From positions 1,225,763-1,289,762 of the forward strand of contig NZ_QRDP01000004.1 of assembly GCF_003385775.1 (NCBI RefSeq): 64,000 nt of DNA, read 5' to 3'. The number at the start of each line of letters is the position of its first letter. Position 1 is the first letter of the stretch. The position numbers and the translations under genes are program-made. The stretch comes from Parasphingopyxis lamellibrachiae (GTDB lineage Bacteria; Pseudomonadota; Alphaproteobacteria; Sphingomonadales; Sphingomonadaceae). The notes below the pieces were generated by a model. That model made no database searches, was not told the origin of the DNA, and saw only the letters and a list, made by a program, of their open reading frames with translations. Below, in pieces: positions 8,287-16,881 of this stretch.

Positions 8287-9164
8287 TGGGCCTGCTCCTC
8301 GGCAAATTCAGGGCGGAGTGGCCGTGCATCCCCGCGCGCTTTCGGTAAACGAAACTTGCCGGTGATCATCGAACGAACCTCGTTGAACGGCCCGGCCAAA
8401 ACAACCATCGCCAGATGCACGACGATGAACAGGACTATCAGGAACGCCACGATGAAATGGATGGACCGCGCCGATTGCCGCCCGCCAAACAGATCCAGCA
8501 ACCAGGGCCATGCCGTGTCCATCATCGGCGACATGGTCAGGCCGGTCAGCACGATCAGCGGCAGCAGCACGAACAGCACGATCAGGTAACTGAGCTTTTG
8601 CAGAATATTATATTTGAGCGCCGCCGCGCCGGTCGGAAAGCGAAGCCGCGCATGGCTCGCGATATCGTTCCAAATATGCTTCGGCGACAATTCTTTGCGG
8701 CTGGGTTTGAGATCGCGCTGAATGTGCCTGTTGCCAAAGCTCCACGCCCAATATGCAAGCCCCGACAACACGAAAATCCACGCGAAAAAGAAATGCCAGA
8801 GCCGTCCGGCCGCCAGGCTGTAATAGCCGGGGATCGTTGCCCAATGCGGGAATGCCCGGGTCGAGATATCGCCATCGGGTTCGCGCCAGCGACCCAGCAC
8901 GCCGGTAGTCGTGATCTGCGTTTCGCCGATCTGTAGATAGCCGCGATTCCCCTCGTTCGAGATTTGTAGCCAGGGAGTGTCGGGATTGGCGCCATAGCTG
9001 CCCCAGTAGAGCCGTGGATGCGCGTTGAAGATTGAAAGCCCGCTCATCAGTAAGACGATGATCGCTATCGCGTTGGTCCAGTGCCAGAGCCGCGTGGAAA
9101 TACGGTGGCGCTTTACCAGTGCACCCGGTTGCGGCTCGGCCGCCATATCCTCTTCTATCGCCAT
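8283..9164 (-). CDS. cytochrome b561/b6-type membrane subunit for the molybdo-enzyme
   Basis: The 293-residue protein has about five hydrophobic segments. Histidines lie at typical heme positions: KRHRISTRLWHWTNAIAI near the N-terminus, AAGRLWHFFFAWIFVLSG, and HFIVAFLIVLFIVVHLAMV near the C-terminus. This is the diheme cytochrome b domain found with formate dehydrogenase, Ni-Fe hydrogenase and thiosulfate reductase membrane subunits (PF01292-like). ATGA overlap with the downstream molybdopterin gene implies a fixed pair. It would exchange electrons with the quinone pool. It is larger than MsrQ and not obviously MsrQ-like. Confidence 0.85.
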   Translation of the reverse strand: MAIEEDMAAEPQPGALVKRHRISTRLWHWTNAIAIIVLLMSGLSIFNAHPRLYWGSYGANPDTPWLQISNEGNRGYLQIGETQITTTGVLGRWREPDGDISTRAFPHWATIPGYYSLAAGRLWHFFFAWIFVLSGLAYWAWSFGNRHIQRDLKPSRKELSPKHIWNDIASHARLRFPTGAAALKYNILQKLSYLIVLFVLLPLIVLTGLTMSPMMDTAWPWLLDLFGGRQSARSIHFIVAFLIVLFIVVHLAMVVLAGPFNEVRSMITGKFRLPKARGDARPLRPEFAEEQAQ

Positions 9165-9236
9165 ATCCGCACCCTTTCCATTCAGCGCTTATCGCTCAAT
9201 TCGCTGGATATCGCCATCACGTTACAGATGGAGAAT

Positions 9237-9261
9237 GGAACACCGGGACCGGTCATGCGTT
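9237..9261 (+). promoter_or_regulatory. EcfG-type (general stress response) promoter
   Basis: GGAAC at 9237-9241 is followed after exactly 16 bases by CGTT at 9258-9261. This is the -35/-10 pattern known for the alphaproteobacterial general stress sigma factor EcfG (GGAAC-N16/17-CGTT). Transcription would start around 9267-9269, about 20 bases before the ATG at 9288, with AAGGAGG between. Spacing and placement are right for the lipoprotein gene. Nine fixed bases at a correct spacing directly before a gene make chance unlikely but not excluded. Confidence 0.65.
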
Positions 9262-9287
9262 ATCGCAAAAGGACCAAGGAGGAATCC

Positions 9288-9587
9288 ATGAAAAAGACCA
9301 TGATTGTCGCCTTTTCGATGCCCGCCATAATCGAGCTTTCCGCCTGTGCCAGTGAGGAAACAGCCAGCACCGATAGCGAAACCATCGAAACAAGCGCAGA
9401 CGGCGCCTATGATGCCGACCCGTCGGTCGATGCCGGCGAATTGATTGCCGACGAAGCCCCACAGGCCGACGCCGGCGATGGCACAAGGCTCAGCATCGGC
9501 CCCGATGGCGCCCGTCTCGATGTCGAAAGCGACAATATCGATGCGAGCGTTGGCAACGGTGAAGATTCGGTCGCGGTCGAATTCTAG
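9288..9587 (+). CDS. small acidic lipoprotein, hypothetical
   Basis: ATG at 9288 is preceded by an excellent AAGGAGG (9276-9282). The 99-residue product has a signal sequence (MKKTMIVAFSMPAIIELSAC) with cysteine at residue 20 as a lipoprotein acceptor site. The remainder is very acidic and low-complexity (EETASTDSETIETS, DADPSVDAGELIADEAP, DVESDNIDASVGNGEDS). No known domain is recognised. It is a single-gene unit, with an EcfG-type promoter upstream and a strong terminator downstream. It is therefore probably a stress-induced envelope protein. Acidic composition could suit metal or cation binding, but nothing shows this directly. Confidence 0.8.
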   Translation: MKKTMIVAFSMPAIIELSACASEETASTDSETIETSADGAYDADPSVDAGELIADEAPQADAGDGTRLSIGPDGARLDVESDNIDASVGNGEDSVAVEF

Positions 9588-9613
9588 GGCGAGGTCCCCC
9601 AAGCGAATATCAG

Positions 9614-9645
9614 CGCCGCCGGGAAACCGGCGGCGTTTTTCTTTT
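9614..9645 (+). terminator. rho-independent terminator of the lipoprotein gene
   Basis: CGCCGCCGG (9614-9622), loop GAAA, CCGGCGGCG (9627-9635), then TTTTTCTTTT. This is a perfect 9-bp GC stem with a tetraloop and U-tract, 26 bases after the stop codon. The T-run lies only on the plus-strand side, so it does not terminate the tRNA transcribed toward it. Confidence 0.92.
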
Positions 9646-9660
9646 GCTTACGGGAAAAAC

Positions 9661-9734
9661 TGGATGCCCCGTGTGGATTCGAACCACAATTGACGGAGTC
9701 AGAGTCCGTAGTCTTACCATTAGACGACGGGGCA
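9661..9734 (-). tRNA. tRNA-Gln(CTG)
   Basis: The minus strand folds as a full cloverleaf. The acceptor TGCCCCG (9728-9734) pairs with CGGGGCA. A D-arm with TCTAATGGTAAGA is present, as is an anticodon stem ACGGA/TCCGT with anticodon CTG (bases 9700-9702 as CAG on the plus strand). The T-loop reads GGTTCGAATCC. The CCA end is encoded (9661-9663). It decodes CAG glutamine codons; a second tRNA-Gln(TTG) is expected elsewhere in the genome. Confidence 0.96.
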
Positions 9735-9879
9735 ACCGGGAGGCGGCGACATAGGGAGCGATGCAAATGCTGTCAATCCGCTCCGCTTGCTCTTTGGCGT
9801 GTCTTTGCGCTAGTCTCACCGCCAAGTACCGGCGGCACAAGCCGTATCGGAAAACATAAGATCAGAAGAAGAAAACGGC

Positions 9880-10956
9880 GTGGACGAACACATCGCCAGC
9901 CCCAAATCGGAACCCGGACTGGCTTCGGGTGGCTCAGCCAACCGGAAATCCGGTGACACATCCCGGCATCGTCAGAAGTTCAATAGCCGGCGCAGCTATG
10001 GCGCCATCGATCTCGGCACCAATAATTGCCGCCTGCTCGTGGCCCGGCCTGCAGCGGACGGGTTCACCGTTATCGATGCCTTTTCCCGAATCGTCAGACT
10101 CGGCGAAGGTCTCTCGAGAACCGGGCGATTGAGCGATGCGGCGATCGACCGCGCGGTTTCAGCCCTCGCCATCTGCGGTGACAAATTGCGGCGGCGGCAT
10201 GTCAGTCTGGCGCGGTCTGTGGCCACCGAAGCCTGTCGCCGCGCTGCCAATGGCCGCCATTTCGTCCGCCGCGTGCGTGAGGAAACCGGCATCGCGCTCG
10301 ACATCATCAGCCCGGAAGAAGAAGCCCGCCTGGCGGTGTTGGGCTGCCATATCCTGCTTGAGCCCGGCGACGGCCCGGCGCTGATCTTCGATATCGGCGG
10401 CGGCTCAACCGAGCTGGTGCTGATCGATCCGGGAACCGAAGGCGCAAAGGCCGGCGAGCCTAAAATCCTCTCATGGTACAGCGCGCCCTGGGGTGTGGTG
10501 AGTCTTGCCGAGAAGGAATTCAACGACCTGACGACATTGGATGACCGGCTCGAAACCTATCAGCGAATGCGCAGCCGCGTTGCGGCGAGCTTTGCTGATT
10601 TCGCCTCCACCCTGCCAACGATCGGCTACCAGCCCAGACTCCTGGGCACCAGCGGCACGGTCACGACCCTGGCGAGCGTACATCTCGAACTGCCCAGCTA
10701 TGATCGCAGCAAGATCGACGGACTCGTCCTGCCTTCAGAGGCCCTGCGCATGGTCAGCACAGACCTTGCCTATAAATCCGTGCCGGAGCGGTCCGAGATT
10801 CCCTGTATCGGTGCGGAACGGGCCGATCTTGTCGTGGCCGGATGCGCGATCCTCGAAGCTATCCTCGACATCTGGCCCGCAGAGCGCATAGGCATTGCCG
10901 ATCGCGGCATTCGCGAAGGCATTTTACGCTCCATGATGGCACAGGACAGGCGATGA
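9880..10956 (+). CDS. Ppx/GppA phosphatase family protein
   Basis: The 358-residue protein starts at GTG 9880, after a purine-rich AGAAGAAGA. After a ~45-residue leader it shows the ASKHA phosphate-binding motifs AIDLGTNNCRLLVARP and, around residue 165, IFDIGGGSTELVLID. The family includes exopolyphosphatases and pppGpp phosphohydrolases. This short single-unit form, about half of E. coli Ppx, is common in alphaproteobacteria and its exact substrate is undecided between the two. Its stop overlaps the rlmE start as ATGA, so the two are translationally coupled. Confidence 0.92.
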   Translation: MDEHIASPKSEPGLASGGSANRKSGDTSRHRQKFNSRRSYGAIDLGTNNCRLLVARPAADGFTVIDAFSRIVRLGEGLSRTGRLSDAAIDRAVSALAICGDKLRRRHVSLARSVATEACRRAANGRHFVRRVREETGIALDIISPEEEARLAVLGCHILLEPGDGPALIFDIGGGSTELVLIDPGTEGAKAGEPKILSWYSAPWGVVSLAEKEFNDLTTLDDRLETYQRMRSRVAASFADFASTLPTIGYQPRLLGTSGTVTTLASVHLELPSYDRSKIDGLVLPSEALRMVSTDLAYKSVPERSEIPCIGAERADLVVAGCAILEAILDIWPAERIGIADRGIREGILRSMMAQDRR

Positions 10957-11594
10957 AACAGGTACGCAAGGTGAGTGGCCGCTCTGAGTCTTCCCGTCGC
11001 TGGCTCCAACGGCAGATCAACGATCCCTATGTAAAGCGCGCGCAAACGGATGGCTACCGCGCGCGCTCCGCCTATAAGTTGATCGAACTGGATGAGCGGT
11101 TTGAACTGCTCAAAGGCGCACAGCGGATCGTCGACCTTGGCATCGCACCGGGCGGCTGGGCGCAGGTCGCGCGTAAGAAAGTGCCCCATGCAAAGATTGT
11201 CGGGATAGACCTGTTACCCACCGATCCGATCGAGGGCGTGACGATATTCGAGATGGATTTCCTCGATGAGGACGCCCCCGAAAAACTCACTGAAGCGCTG
11301 GGCGGAGAGGCCGATCTCGTCATGTCCGACATGGCGGCTAATACGGTTGGCCATAAACAGACAGACCATCTGCGGACGATGGGACTGGTCGAAGCAGCCG
11401 CACTCTTTGCCACCGAAATATTGAGGCCGGGCGGCACTTTCATTGCAAAAGTTCTGGCGGGCGGCGCAGACAACACGATGGTGGCCGAACTCAAGCGCAA
11501 TTTCGCGAGCGTAAAACATGCCAAACCCCCAGCCAGCCGCAAGGGCTCATCGGAATGGTATGTCATCGCAAAAGGGTTCAAGGGCCGATCATAG
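10953..11594 (+). CDS. rlmE: 23S rRNA (uridine2552-2'-O)-methyltransferase
   Basis: The 213-residue protein (ATG overlapping the ppx stop) has the RrmJ/FtsJ fold. It shows an N-terminal RWLQRQINDPYVKRAQ and RARSAYKLIELDERF with the first catalytic Lys. The SAM-binding motif is IVDLGIAPGGWAQVA. DLVMSDMAANTVGHKQTDHLR carries the catalytic Asp, and FIAKVLAGG and SSEWYVIAKGFKG complete the K-D-K-E set. It methylates U2552 of 23S rRNA during late 50S assembly. Length matches the family. The convergent dsbA-like gene ends 22 bases downstream. Confidence 0.96.
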   Translation: MKQVRKVSGRSESSRRWLQRQINDPYVKRAQTDGYRARSAYKLIELDERFELLKGAQRIVDLGIAPGGWAQVARKKVPHAKIVGIDLLPTDPIEGVTIFEMDFLDEDAPEKLTEALGGEADLVMSDMAANTVGHKQTDHLRTMGLVEAAALFATEILRPGGTFIAKVLAGGADNTMVAELKRNFASVKHAKPPASRKGSSEWYVIAKGFKGRS

Positions 11595-11615
11595 GGGCGA
11601 CCCGCCCCGGAATAT

Positions 11616-12377
11616 CTAGCCTCGACGCCGCGCTTCTTCGACCGCTTCCTTGAGGCGTTCATAGCCAACCGCACCCGACAATATCCGATCGCCGACCACA
11701 AATGCAGGCGTCCCGGTGAGTTCGAGCCTGCCGGCAAGTTCCCGGTTGTTGCGGATTTCCGCCTCGATCGCCGGATCCGCAATATCGCTCCGCACACGGG
11801 CCGGGCTGAGCCCCGCGCTACGCTGCGCCTCGGCAATCGTCGCGTCGCCCGGGCGGCCAGCCGCGAACAGTGCATGGTGGAAATCATTATACTGACGCTG
11901 ACGGGCCGCCGACAGGCTGACCCGTGCGGCCTCCACGCTTTCCTCGCTCAGGATCGGCAATTCGCGATAGACAACGCGTAGATTGTCATCCTCGGCCAGC
12001 AGGCGTTCAATATCCGGCAGGCTGGTACGGCAGAAACCGCAGGCATAGTCGAAGAACTCGACAATCGTGACATCGGCATTGGCGGAGCCGGCCCAGGCAC
12101 CCTCAAACGGCGTTTCCAGACCGTCCCGCACCGTCGAGATCATCTGCACCATCCGGCGCTCCTGCAACCGTTCCATGGCTTCGGGAATGATCTCGGGATT
12201 GGCGAGAATATACTCGCGGATGACGATTTCGAGGTCGGCGCGTTCAAGGCCGGCAGGCAGGTCGACGGCCGTCTGGCCCTCAACGCTCTGCGACCCATCG
12301 GCGCGCAGCAGGAAAAAGGCTGCCACAGCAGCGATCAGCGCAACAGCGCCGCTCAACATCCAGCGATTAACGGTCAT
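11616..12377 (-). CDS. DsbA-family thiol:disulfide oxidoreductase, membrane-anchored
   Basis: The 253-residue protein starts with an uncleaved-looking helix (RWMLSGAVALIAAVAAFFLL). A short helical region (~residues 45-85) is followed by a thioredoxin-like domain with redox motif C113-G-F-C116 in DYACGFCRTSLPD, a DsbA-type insertion, and the cis-Pro segment LTGTPAFVVGD. This is the ScsC/BdbD-like layout: periplasmic oxidation or isomerisation of disulfides. It is third in the run rne-bepA-dsbA on the minus strand, 21 bases after the M48 gene. Confidence 0.92.
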   Translation of the reverse strand: MTVNRWMLSGAVALIAAVAAFFLLRADGSQSVEGQTAVDLPAGLERADLEIVIREYILANPEIIPEAMERLQERRMVQMISTVRDGLETPFEGAWAGSANADVTIVEFFDYACGFCRTSLPDIERLLAEDDNLRVVYRELPILSEESVEAARVSLSAARQRQYNDFHHALFAAGRPGDATIAEAQRSAGLSPARVRSDIADPAIEAEIRNNRELAGRLELTGTPAFVVGDRILSGAVGYERLKEAVEEARRRG

Positions 12378-12398
12378 TCGAATTCCTGTCCCCAGCGC

Positions 12399-13796
12399 TT
12401 ACCGATTGCGGCGGCGGCCGTCCTGTTGTTCAATGGCAGTTTCAGCGATCAACGCAATATCCTGCGCGCGTACCCAATCGGGCGATCCGCTCGGGATCCC
12501 CTGCATGGCCTGCCGCGCGTTGACCAGAGCCTCCTGCGGAGAGCCCGCCAGAGTCGCATATTCGGCCGTCGCCAGATAGGCGCGGGCAATGTCGCCCTCC
12601 TGCGAATAGATATAGCCCAGCCTGCGCCAGGCGAAAGGATTCCGATTGTCACGCTGGACCGCGGTGCGGAGCACCCGCCGCGCCTCGGCGAGATGATCGG
12701 GATCCTCGGTCGCGATCAGGGCATGGCCGAAAAGCGAAGCGATAAGGGCGTTGTTGCGCGAATTGGCCAGAGCCGTTCGTAAATCCTCCAGAGCCTCATC
12801 CGGCCGCCCTGACTCCAGCAGTATCTGCCCTCTGAGTTCAAGGAAGAAAGGATCGTCCGGCGCACCAGCCAGCAATGCGTCCACCTCGGCAAGCGCCCGA
12901 TCGGCAAAAGCCTGTTTGTGCCATGCATAGGCGCGCGCGTAACGCGCGGGCACGCTGGTATCGCTTTCGGGGTAGGTAATCAGCGTTTGTTCGGGTTCGG
13001 AAATAAAGCCGATCAGCTTGGCGCGCGCGCGCTGGAAACGAGCTTCAAGGGCCGGATCGGTCTCTACCGCCCAGGCCGGATCGTTCTGATAAAGCTCTTC
13101 GAGGATCGCGAGCCGTTCGCGCGTCAGCGGATGGGTTCGGTCGTAGCTACCCTCATCCTGCGGAATGTTGAGCCGATATTCGAGATTCTGCAGTCGCCGG
13201 AAAAAAGCAAGGCTGCCGCGTCCGCTAATCCCGGCCGTGGAGAGATACTGCGCCCCGGCGAGATCGGTAGTGGCTTCCTGAGATCGGCTGAAAGCGAGAA
13301 AATTGCCGATAGCCGCGCGCTGGCCTGCGGAAAGCAAGCCAAGGCCTGCTTCCGGTGCGCCGGCCGCAATCGCTGCGGCGCCGAGTATGAGGGATAGAAT
13401 ACTGATGCCCGCGAAATCGCCCGCTGCCTCCTGAATGGCAATCGAGTGCCCGCCAGTGACATGGCCGATCTCGTGCGCGATGACGCCCTGCACTTCATTG
13501 GCGTTGTCGGCAGCGACTATCAGACCCGAATGAATGAAAACGCGCTGCCCGCCGGCGACAAAGGCGTTGATGCTGGGGTCGCTGACCAGAACGATCTCGA
13601 AACCACCGGGCTCGAGACCGGCCGCCGCGATCAACGGCTCGGAAATGTCGTTGAGCAGCATCTCGGTTTCCGCGTCCCGCAATATGGACTGTGCGGCAAC
13701 CGGCCTGATGGCCATCACCAGACCGAGCAGCAGCACCAGGCTCGCCCGCATAAGCAAGCGCAGGGGAACGGCGTGAAACGAACGGGACCCAGTCAT
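12399..13796 (-). CDS. M48 family metallopeptidase with TPR repeats, BepA-like
   Basis: From ATG 13796 the protein is 465 residues, with a signal peptide (RASLVLLLGLVMAIRPVAAQ). The M48 zinc protease domain has HEIGH at 108-112 and a later glutamate in SRSQEATTDLAGAQYL. The C-terminal half is TPR-like, with repeats such as DALLAGAPDDPFFLELRGQI and DEALEDLRTALANSRNNALI. This architecture is that of BepA/YfgC, the periplasmic protease and chaperone for outer-membrane protein assembly. An in-frame ATG at 13858, 5 bases after the rne stop, would add 20 residues; neither start has a strong Shine-Dalgarno. Confidence 0.9.
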   Translation of the reverse strand: MTGSRSFHAVPLRLLMRASLVLLLGLVMAIRPVAAQSILRDAETEMLLNDISEPLIAAAGLEPGGFEIVLVSDPSINAFVAGGQRVFIHSGLIVAADNANEVQGVIAHEIGHVTGGHSIAIQEAAGDFAGISILSLILGAAAIAAGAPEAGLGLLSAGQRAAIGNFLAFSRSQEATTDLAGAQYLSTAGISGRGSLAFFRRLQNLEYRLNIPQDEGSYDRTHPLTRERLAILEELYQNDPAWAVETDPALEARFQRARAKLIGFISEPEQTLITYPESDTSVPARYARAYAWHKQAFADRALAEVDALLAGAPDDPFFLELRGQILLESGRPDEALEDLRTALANSRNNALIASLFGHALIATEDPDHLAEARRVLRTAVQRDNRNPFAWRRLGYIYSQEGDIARAYLATAEYATLAGSPQEALVNARQAMQGIPSGSPDWVRAQDIALIAETAIEQQDGRRRNR

Positions 13797-13863
13797 CGCA
13801 ACCGCTTTCGGGCGTTGCGCCTGAACCGGGGATGAAAACTGGATCCCGGAGAACATCGTTATT

Positions 13864-16365
13864 CTATTCGCCGAATGTCCGCTGCCACCAGCCGCGCCGG
13901 ACGGGCTCGTTGCCGCCGCCGCTTTGTCCGGCTTCGGACGTCGGCTCTTCGGTCGCAGCCGGCGTATCGCCAGCCGCAGTCGTCTCAGCCTTTTTCCGCG
14001 AACGCCTCGGCTTTGCCGGTGCCGACTCCGCGGGCGTTTCCGTTTCAGCAGCGGCTTCCGCAACCGGAGCCGCCTCGGTTTTTTCCGCCGCAGCTTTGGC
14101 GGTGCGGCGGCGCGGAGCGCGTTTCGGCTTCTCCGGCTTTTCTTCGGCAGCAGGCTCAGCGGACGCTTCATCTGCCTTGGTAGCTTCGGACGCCGGCTCC
14201 GCTTCGGGCTCCGCCTTTTTCCGCGTACGACGACGCTTCGGCTTTGCAGGCTCGCTTTCCTCGGCAGCAGTGTCAGCCGCTACAGGATCCGCCGCGGGAG
14301 CATCTTCCGTCTTCTCGTCGCCCTTGTCATCGCCATTTTCGTTAGCGAGCTCGCCATCCTGACCTTCCGAAGCCGGCTTCCGGCGACGACCGCCGCGCCG
14401 CCCCCGGCGCGATTTCTTGCGCGGCGCACCGTCGCCATCTTCGTCACTATCGGCAGTCCGGCGCTGTTCGCCTTCGCTCTTTTCTTCGCCTTCGGAATTT
14501 CCGGATTCGGAATCGCCCGACTGCGGCTTGCTGCGGCGGCCGCGACCACCCCGGCGGCCACGCCGACGGCGCGAACGGGGCCGATCCTCATCGCTCTGTT
14601 CCTCATCTTCCTCTTCGATCTCGTCATCATCATCGTCGTCAAGCGCGAGCGGAACGATCTCGACCTTCTTCGTCGGCGCCGGGCCGGAGGCCGAAACCTC
14701 CATCGCCGCGCCTTCCAATGTCCGATCGGGATGCACTTCGATCGAAACGCCGTACAGCTCTTCAATCTCGCCCAGTTCCCTGCGCTTGGAATTCAGCACA
14801 TAGACGGCCGCATCGCGCGAACAGGTCAGCACCAGTTTCGAGCCCTTGCCCCTGGCCGCTTCCTCTTCGAGCATCCGAAGCGCGGAAAGCCCGGCCGACG
14901 ATGCCGTGCGCATCAGACCCGTTCCCTCGCAATGCGGGCATTCATGCGTCGACGCTTCGAGCATGCCGGTCCGCAGGCGCTGACGGCTCATTTCAAGCAG
15001 GCCGAAAGAGGATATCCGCCCGACCTGAATACGCGCGCGATCGTTTTTCAGCGCGTCTTTGAGGGCGCTTTCGACCTTCCGGTTGTTCGACCGGTGATCC
15101 ATGTCGATGAAATCGATCACGACGAGACCGGCCATATCGCGCAGACGCAGTTGGCGGGCGATTTCGCGCGCCGCCTCGATATTCGTTTTGAGCGCAGTCT
15201 GTTCGATATTGTGTTCGCGCGTCGAGCGGCCCGAGTTGATGTCGATCGACACCAGGGCTTCCGTCGGGTTGATCACCAGATAGCCGCCGGATTTGAGCTG
15301 GACGACGGGCTGATACATCGCGCCCAGCTGGTCTTCGACCTGATAACGCTGGAACAGCGGCGTCACTTCGGCATATTGCTTCACCTTGCGCGCATGGCTC
15401 GGCATCAGCAGTTTCATGAAGTTCTTGGCGGCCTTGTAGCCTTCCTCGCCTTCAACCAGCACCTCGTCGATCTCGCGATTATAGATATCGCGGATCGCCC
15501 GTTTGATGAGATCGCTGTCGGTATAGATTTTGGACGGTGCCGTGGCGCCGAGCGTGGCCTCCCGGATCTCGCCCCAGAGGCGGGCGAGATAGGTGAAATC
15601 GCGTTTGATCTCGGTCTTGGTCCGCGTCATGCCCGCCGTGCGGACGATACAGCCCATCGTATCGGGCAAGCTGAGATCGGAAATCACCGACTTCAGGCGC
15701 TTGCGGTCCGACGCATTGGAGATTTTCCGGCTGATTCCGCCGCCATGCGACGTGTTGGGCATAAGAACGCAATAGCGCCCGGCAAGCGAAAGATAGCTGG
15801 TCAGCGCAGCGCCCTTGTTGCCGCGTTCTTCCTTGACGACCTGGACGAGCAGAACCTGGCGGCGGCGGATAACGTCCTGGATCTTGTACCGGCGGCGCAA
15901 GTCCATCCGGCGCTTGCGGATATTCTGGACCGAAGGCTCGTCCTGAGGCTCTTCGTCAGCGTCGGCATCGCCGGTTTCCTCGACTTCCGTTTCTTCGCCC
16001 TCTTCGCCGGACTCACCGGCATCGGATTTGATATGCGCATCATCTTCGCTTTCCCGGAGCTGCGCCTCTTCCTTGGCCTGCTCTACCTCTTCGGCGAGCA
16101 GCTTTTCGCGATCCTCTTTGGGGATCTGGTAATAATCGGGATGAATTTCGCTGAAGGCCAGAAAGCCGTGCCGGTTGCCGCCATAGTCGACAAACGCCGC
16201 CTGAAGCGACGGTTCGACCCGGGTAACCTTAGCTAGATAGATATTTCCCTTGAGCTGCTTGTGCTCTTCGGATTCGAAATCAAATTCCTCGATCCGGTTG
16301 TTCTTGACGACCGCCACACGGGTTTCTTCCCGGTGGCGCGCATCGATTAGCATACGCGTTGCCAT
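13864..16365 (-). CDS. rne: ribonuclease E/G
   Basis: The 833-residue protein begins MATRMLIDARHREETRVAVV, typical of alphaproteobacterial RNase E. An S1 domain lies near residues 35-115. It is interrupted by a long acidic/basic insertion (~95-165) with EEGEETEVEETGDADADEE, a common alphaproteobacterial feature. The catalytic core has VSIDINSGRSTREHNIEQT and VVIDFIDMDHRSNNRKVE with the Mg-binding aspartates, and the zinc link THECPHCEGTGL. The last ~280 residues are low-complexity Lys/Arg/Ala/Glu/Pro and serve as degradosome scaffold and RNA-binding tail. It leads the run rne-bepA-dsbA and has a 516-bp leader region. Confidence 0.96.
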   Translation of the reverse strand: MATRMLIDARHREETRVAVVKNNRIEEFDFESEEHKQLKGNIYLAKVTRVEPSLQAAFVDYGGNRHGFLAFSEIHPDYYQIPKEDREKLLAEEVEQAKEEAQLRESEDDAHIKSDAGESGEEGEETEVEETGDADADEEPQDEPSVQNIRKRRMDLRRRYKIQDVIRRRQVLLVQVVKEERGNKGAALTSYLSLAGRYCVLMPNTSHGGGISRKISNASDRKRLKSVISDLSLPDTMGCIVRTAGMTRTKTEIKRDFTYLARLWGEIREATLGATAPSKIYTDSDLIKRAIRDIYNREIDEVLVEGEEGYKAAKNFMKLLMPSHARKVKQYAEVTPLFQRYQVEDQLGAMYQPVVQLKSGGYLVINPTEALVSIDINSGRSTREHNIEQTALKTNIEAAREIARQLRLRDMAGLVVIDFIDMDHRSNNRKVESALKDALKNDRARIQVGRISSFGLLEMSRQRLRTGMLEASTHECPHCEGTGLMRTASSAGLSALRMLEEEAARGKGSKLVLTCSRDAAVYVLNSKRRELGEIEELYGVSIEVHPDRTLEGAAMEVSASGPAPTKKVEIVPLALDDDDDDEIEEEDEEQSDEDRPRSRRRRGRRGGRGRRSKPQSGDSESGNSEGEEKSEGEQRRTADSDEDGDGAPRKKSRRGRRGGRRRKPASEGQDGELANENGDDKGDEKTEDAPAADPVAADTAAEESEPAKPKRRRTRKKAEPEAEPASEATKADEASAEPAAEEKPEKPKRAPRRRTAKAAAEKTEAAPVAEAAAETETPAESAPAKPRRSRKKAETTAAGDTPAATEEPTSEAGQSGGGNEPVRRGWWQRTFGE

Positions 16366-16380
16366 TTATGTTTCTCCGAA

Positions 16381-16415
16381 CATGCCAGGCAGGCCAACGG
16401 GGCCGGGCAGGCATG
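16381..16415 (-). promoter_or_regulatory. imperfect hairpin in the rne leader next to the ribosome binding site
   Basis: CATGCC (16381-16386) pairs with GGCATG (16410-16415), and inner GGCC blocks pair across a short loop with some mismatches. In the rne mRNA this stem ends directly before TTCGGAGAAACATAA and the ATG at 16365, so it sits against the GGAG ribosome binding site. Feedback control of RNase E through its 5' leader is established in E. coli; a similar use here is inference. Confidence 0.4.
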
Positions 16416-16881
16416 TGAATTATTGGGAATGAGCGATTTGCGGCCGCACCGTGCGCAATCCTTGTGATACGCACATGAGGCGTCGCGCCCATTCGGGGTG
16501 AATTAAGAAAAATCGCTTCTGCTGCCTTGGCATGTCCGGCCTCGGGGGCGGGACTGATTCCCACGAACGCAAGACGGCGCGGTTCGCGCATCGCCTGTTG
16601 TTCGGGAAATATGTGCCTCATGCAGCGTCAACCTGGTGGGCCGCGTGAAAATTCATCGGCCATATGGGTCAGGACGTTGCCATGCCGACCGGCACATTCA
16701 ACCCCCTGATCGCAATTGCGCTAGCAGCGCCGCCCGGCCGCCGCAAGAAAAAGCATCTCAACGACGGCAGATAAACATCGGGCAAACATAGTGAACTCGC
16801 CGTTAACTGGACTTTTACACCCCGTTTTGAAGCGCCAACCCTAGTCCCGACATCGAAGAAAAACCAACAAGGGTAACCTTA
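16416..16881. other. rne/amiC divergent intergenic region, no gene seen
   Basis: About 470 bases hold no convincing coding frame. On the plus-strand side the segment before amiC ends with AAGGGTAACCTT close to the ATG. It contains an AT-richer patch (16800-16830) suitable for a promoter. On the other side it must hold the rne promoter and a long 5' leader. Frames open here lack codon bias and start signals. Confidence 0.6.

Noticed and set aside
13924-16236. 770-codon open frame on the plus strand opposite rne
   Set aside because: It is fully antisense to rne, whose charged codon use leaves the opposite frame open. Its predicted protein is a run of Arg/Phe-rich low complexity with no family.
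16280-16621. 113-codon frame covering the rne leader and start
   Set aside because: It overlaps the rne start in another frame, shows no codon bias and has no convincing ribosome binding site.
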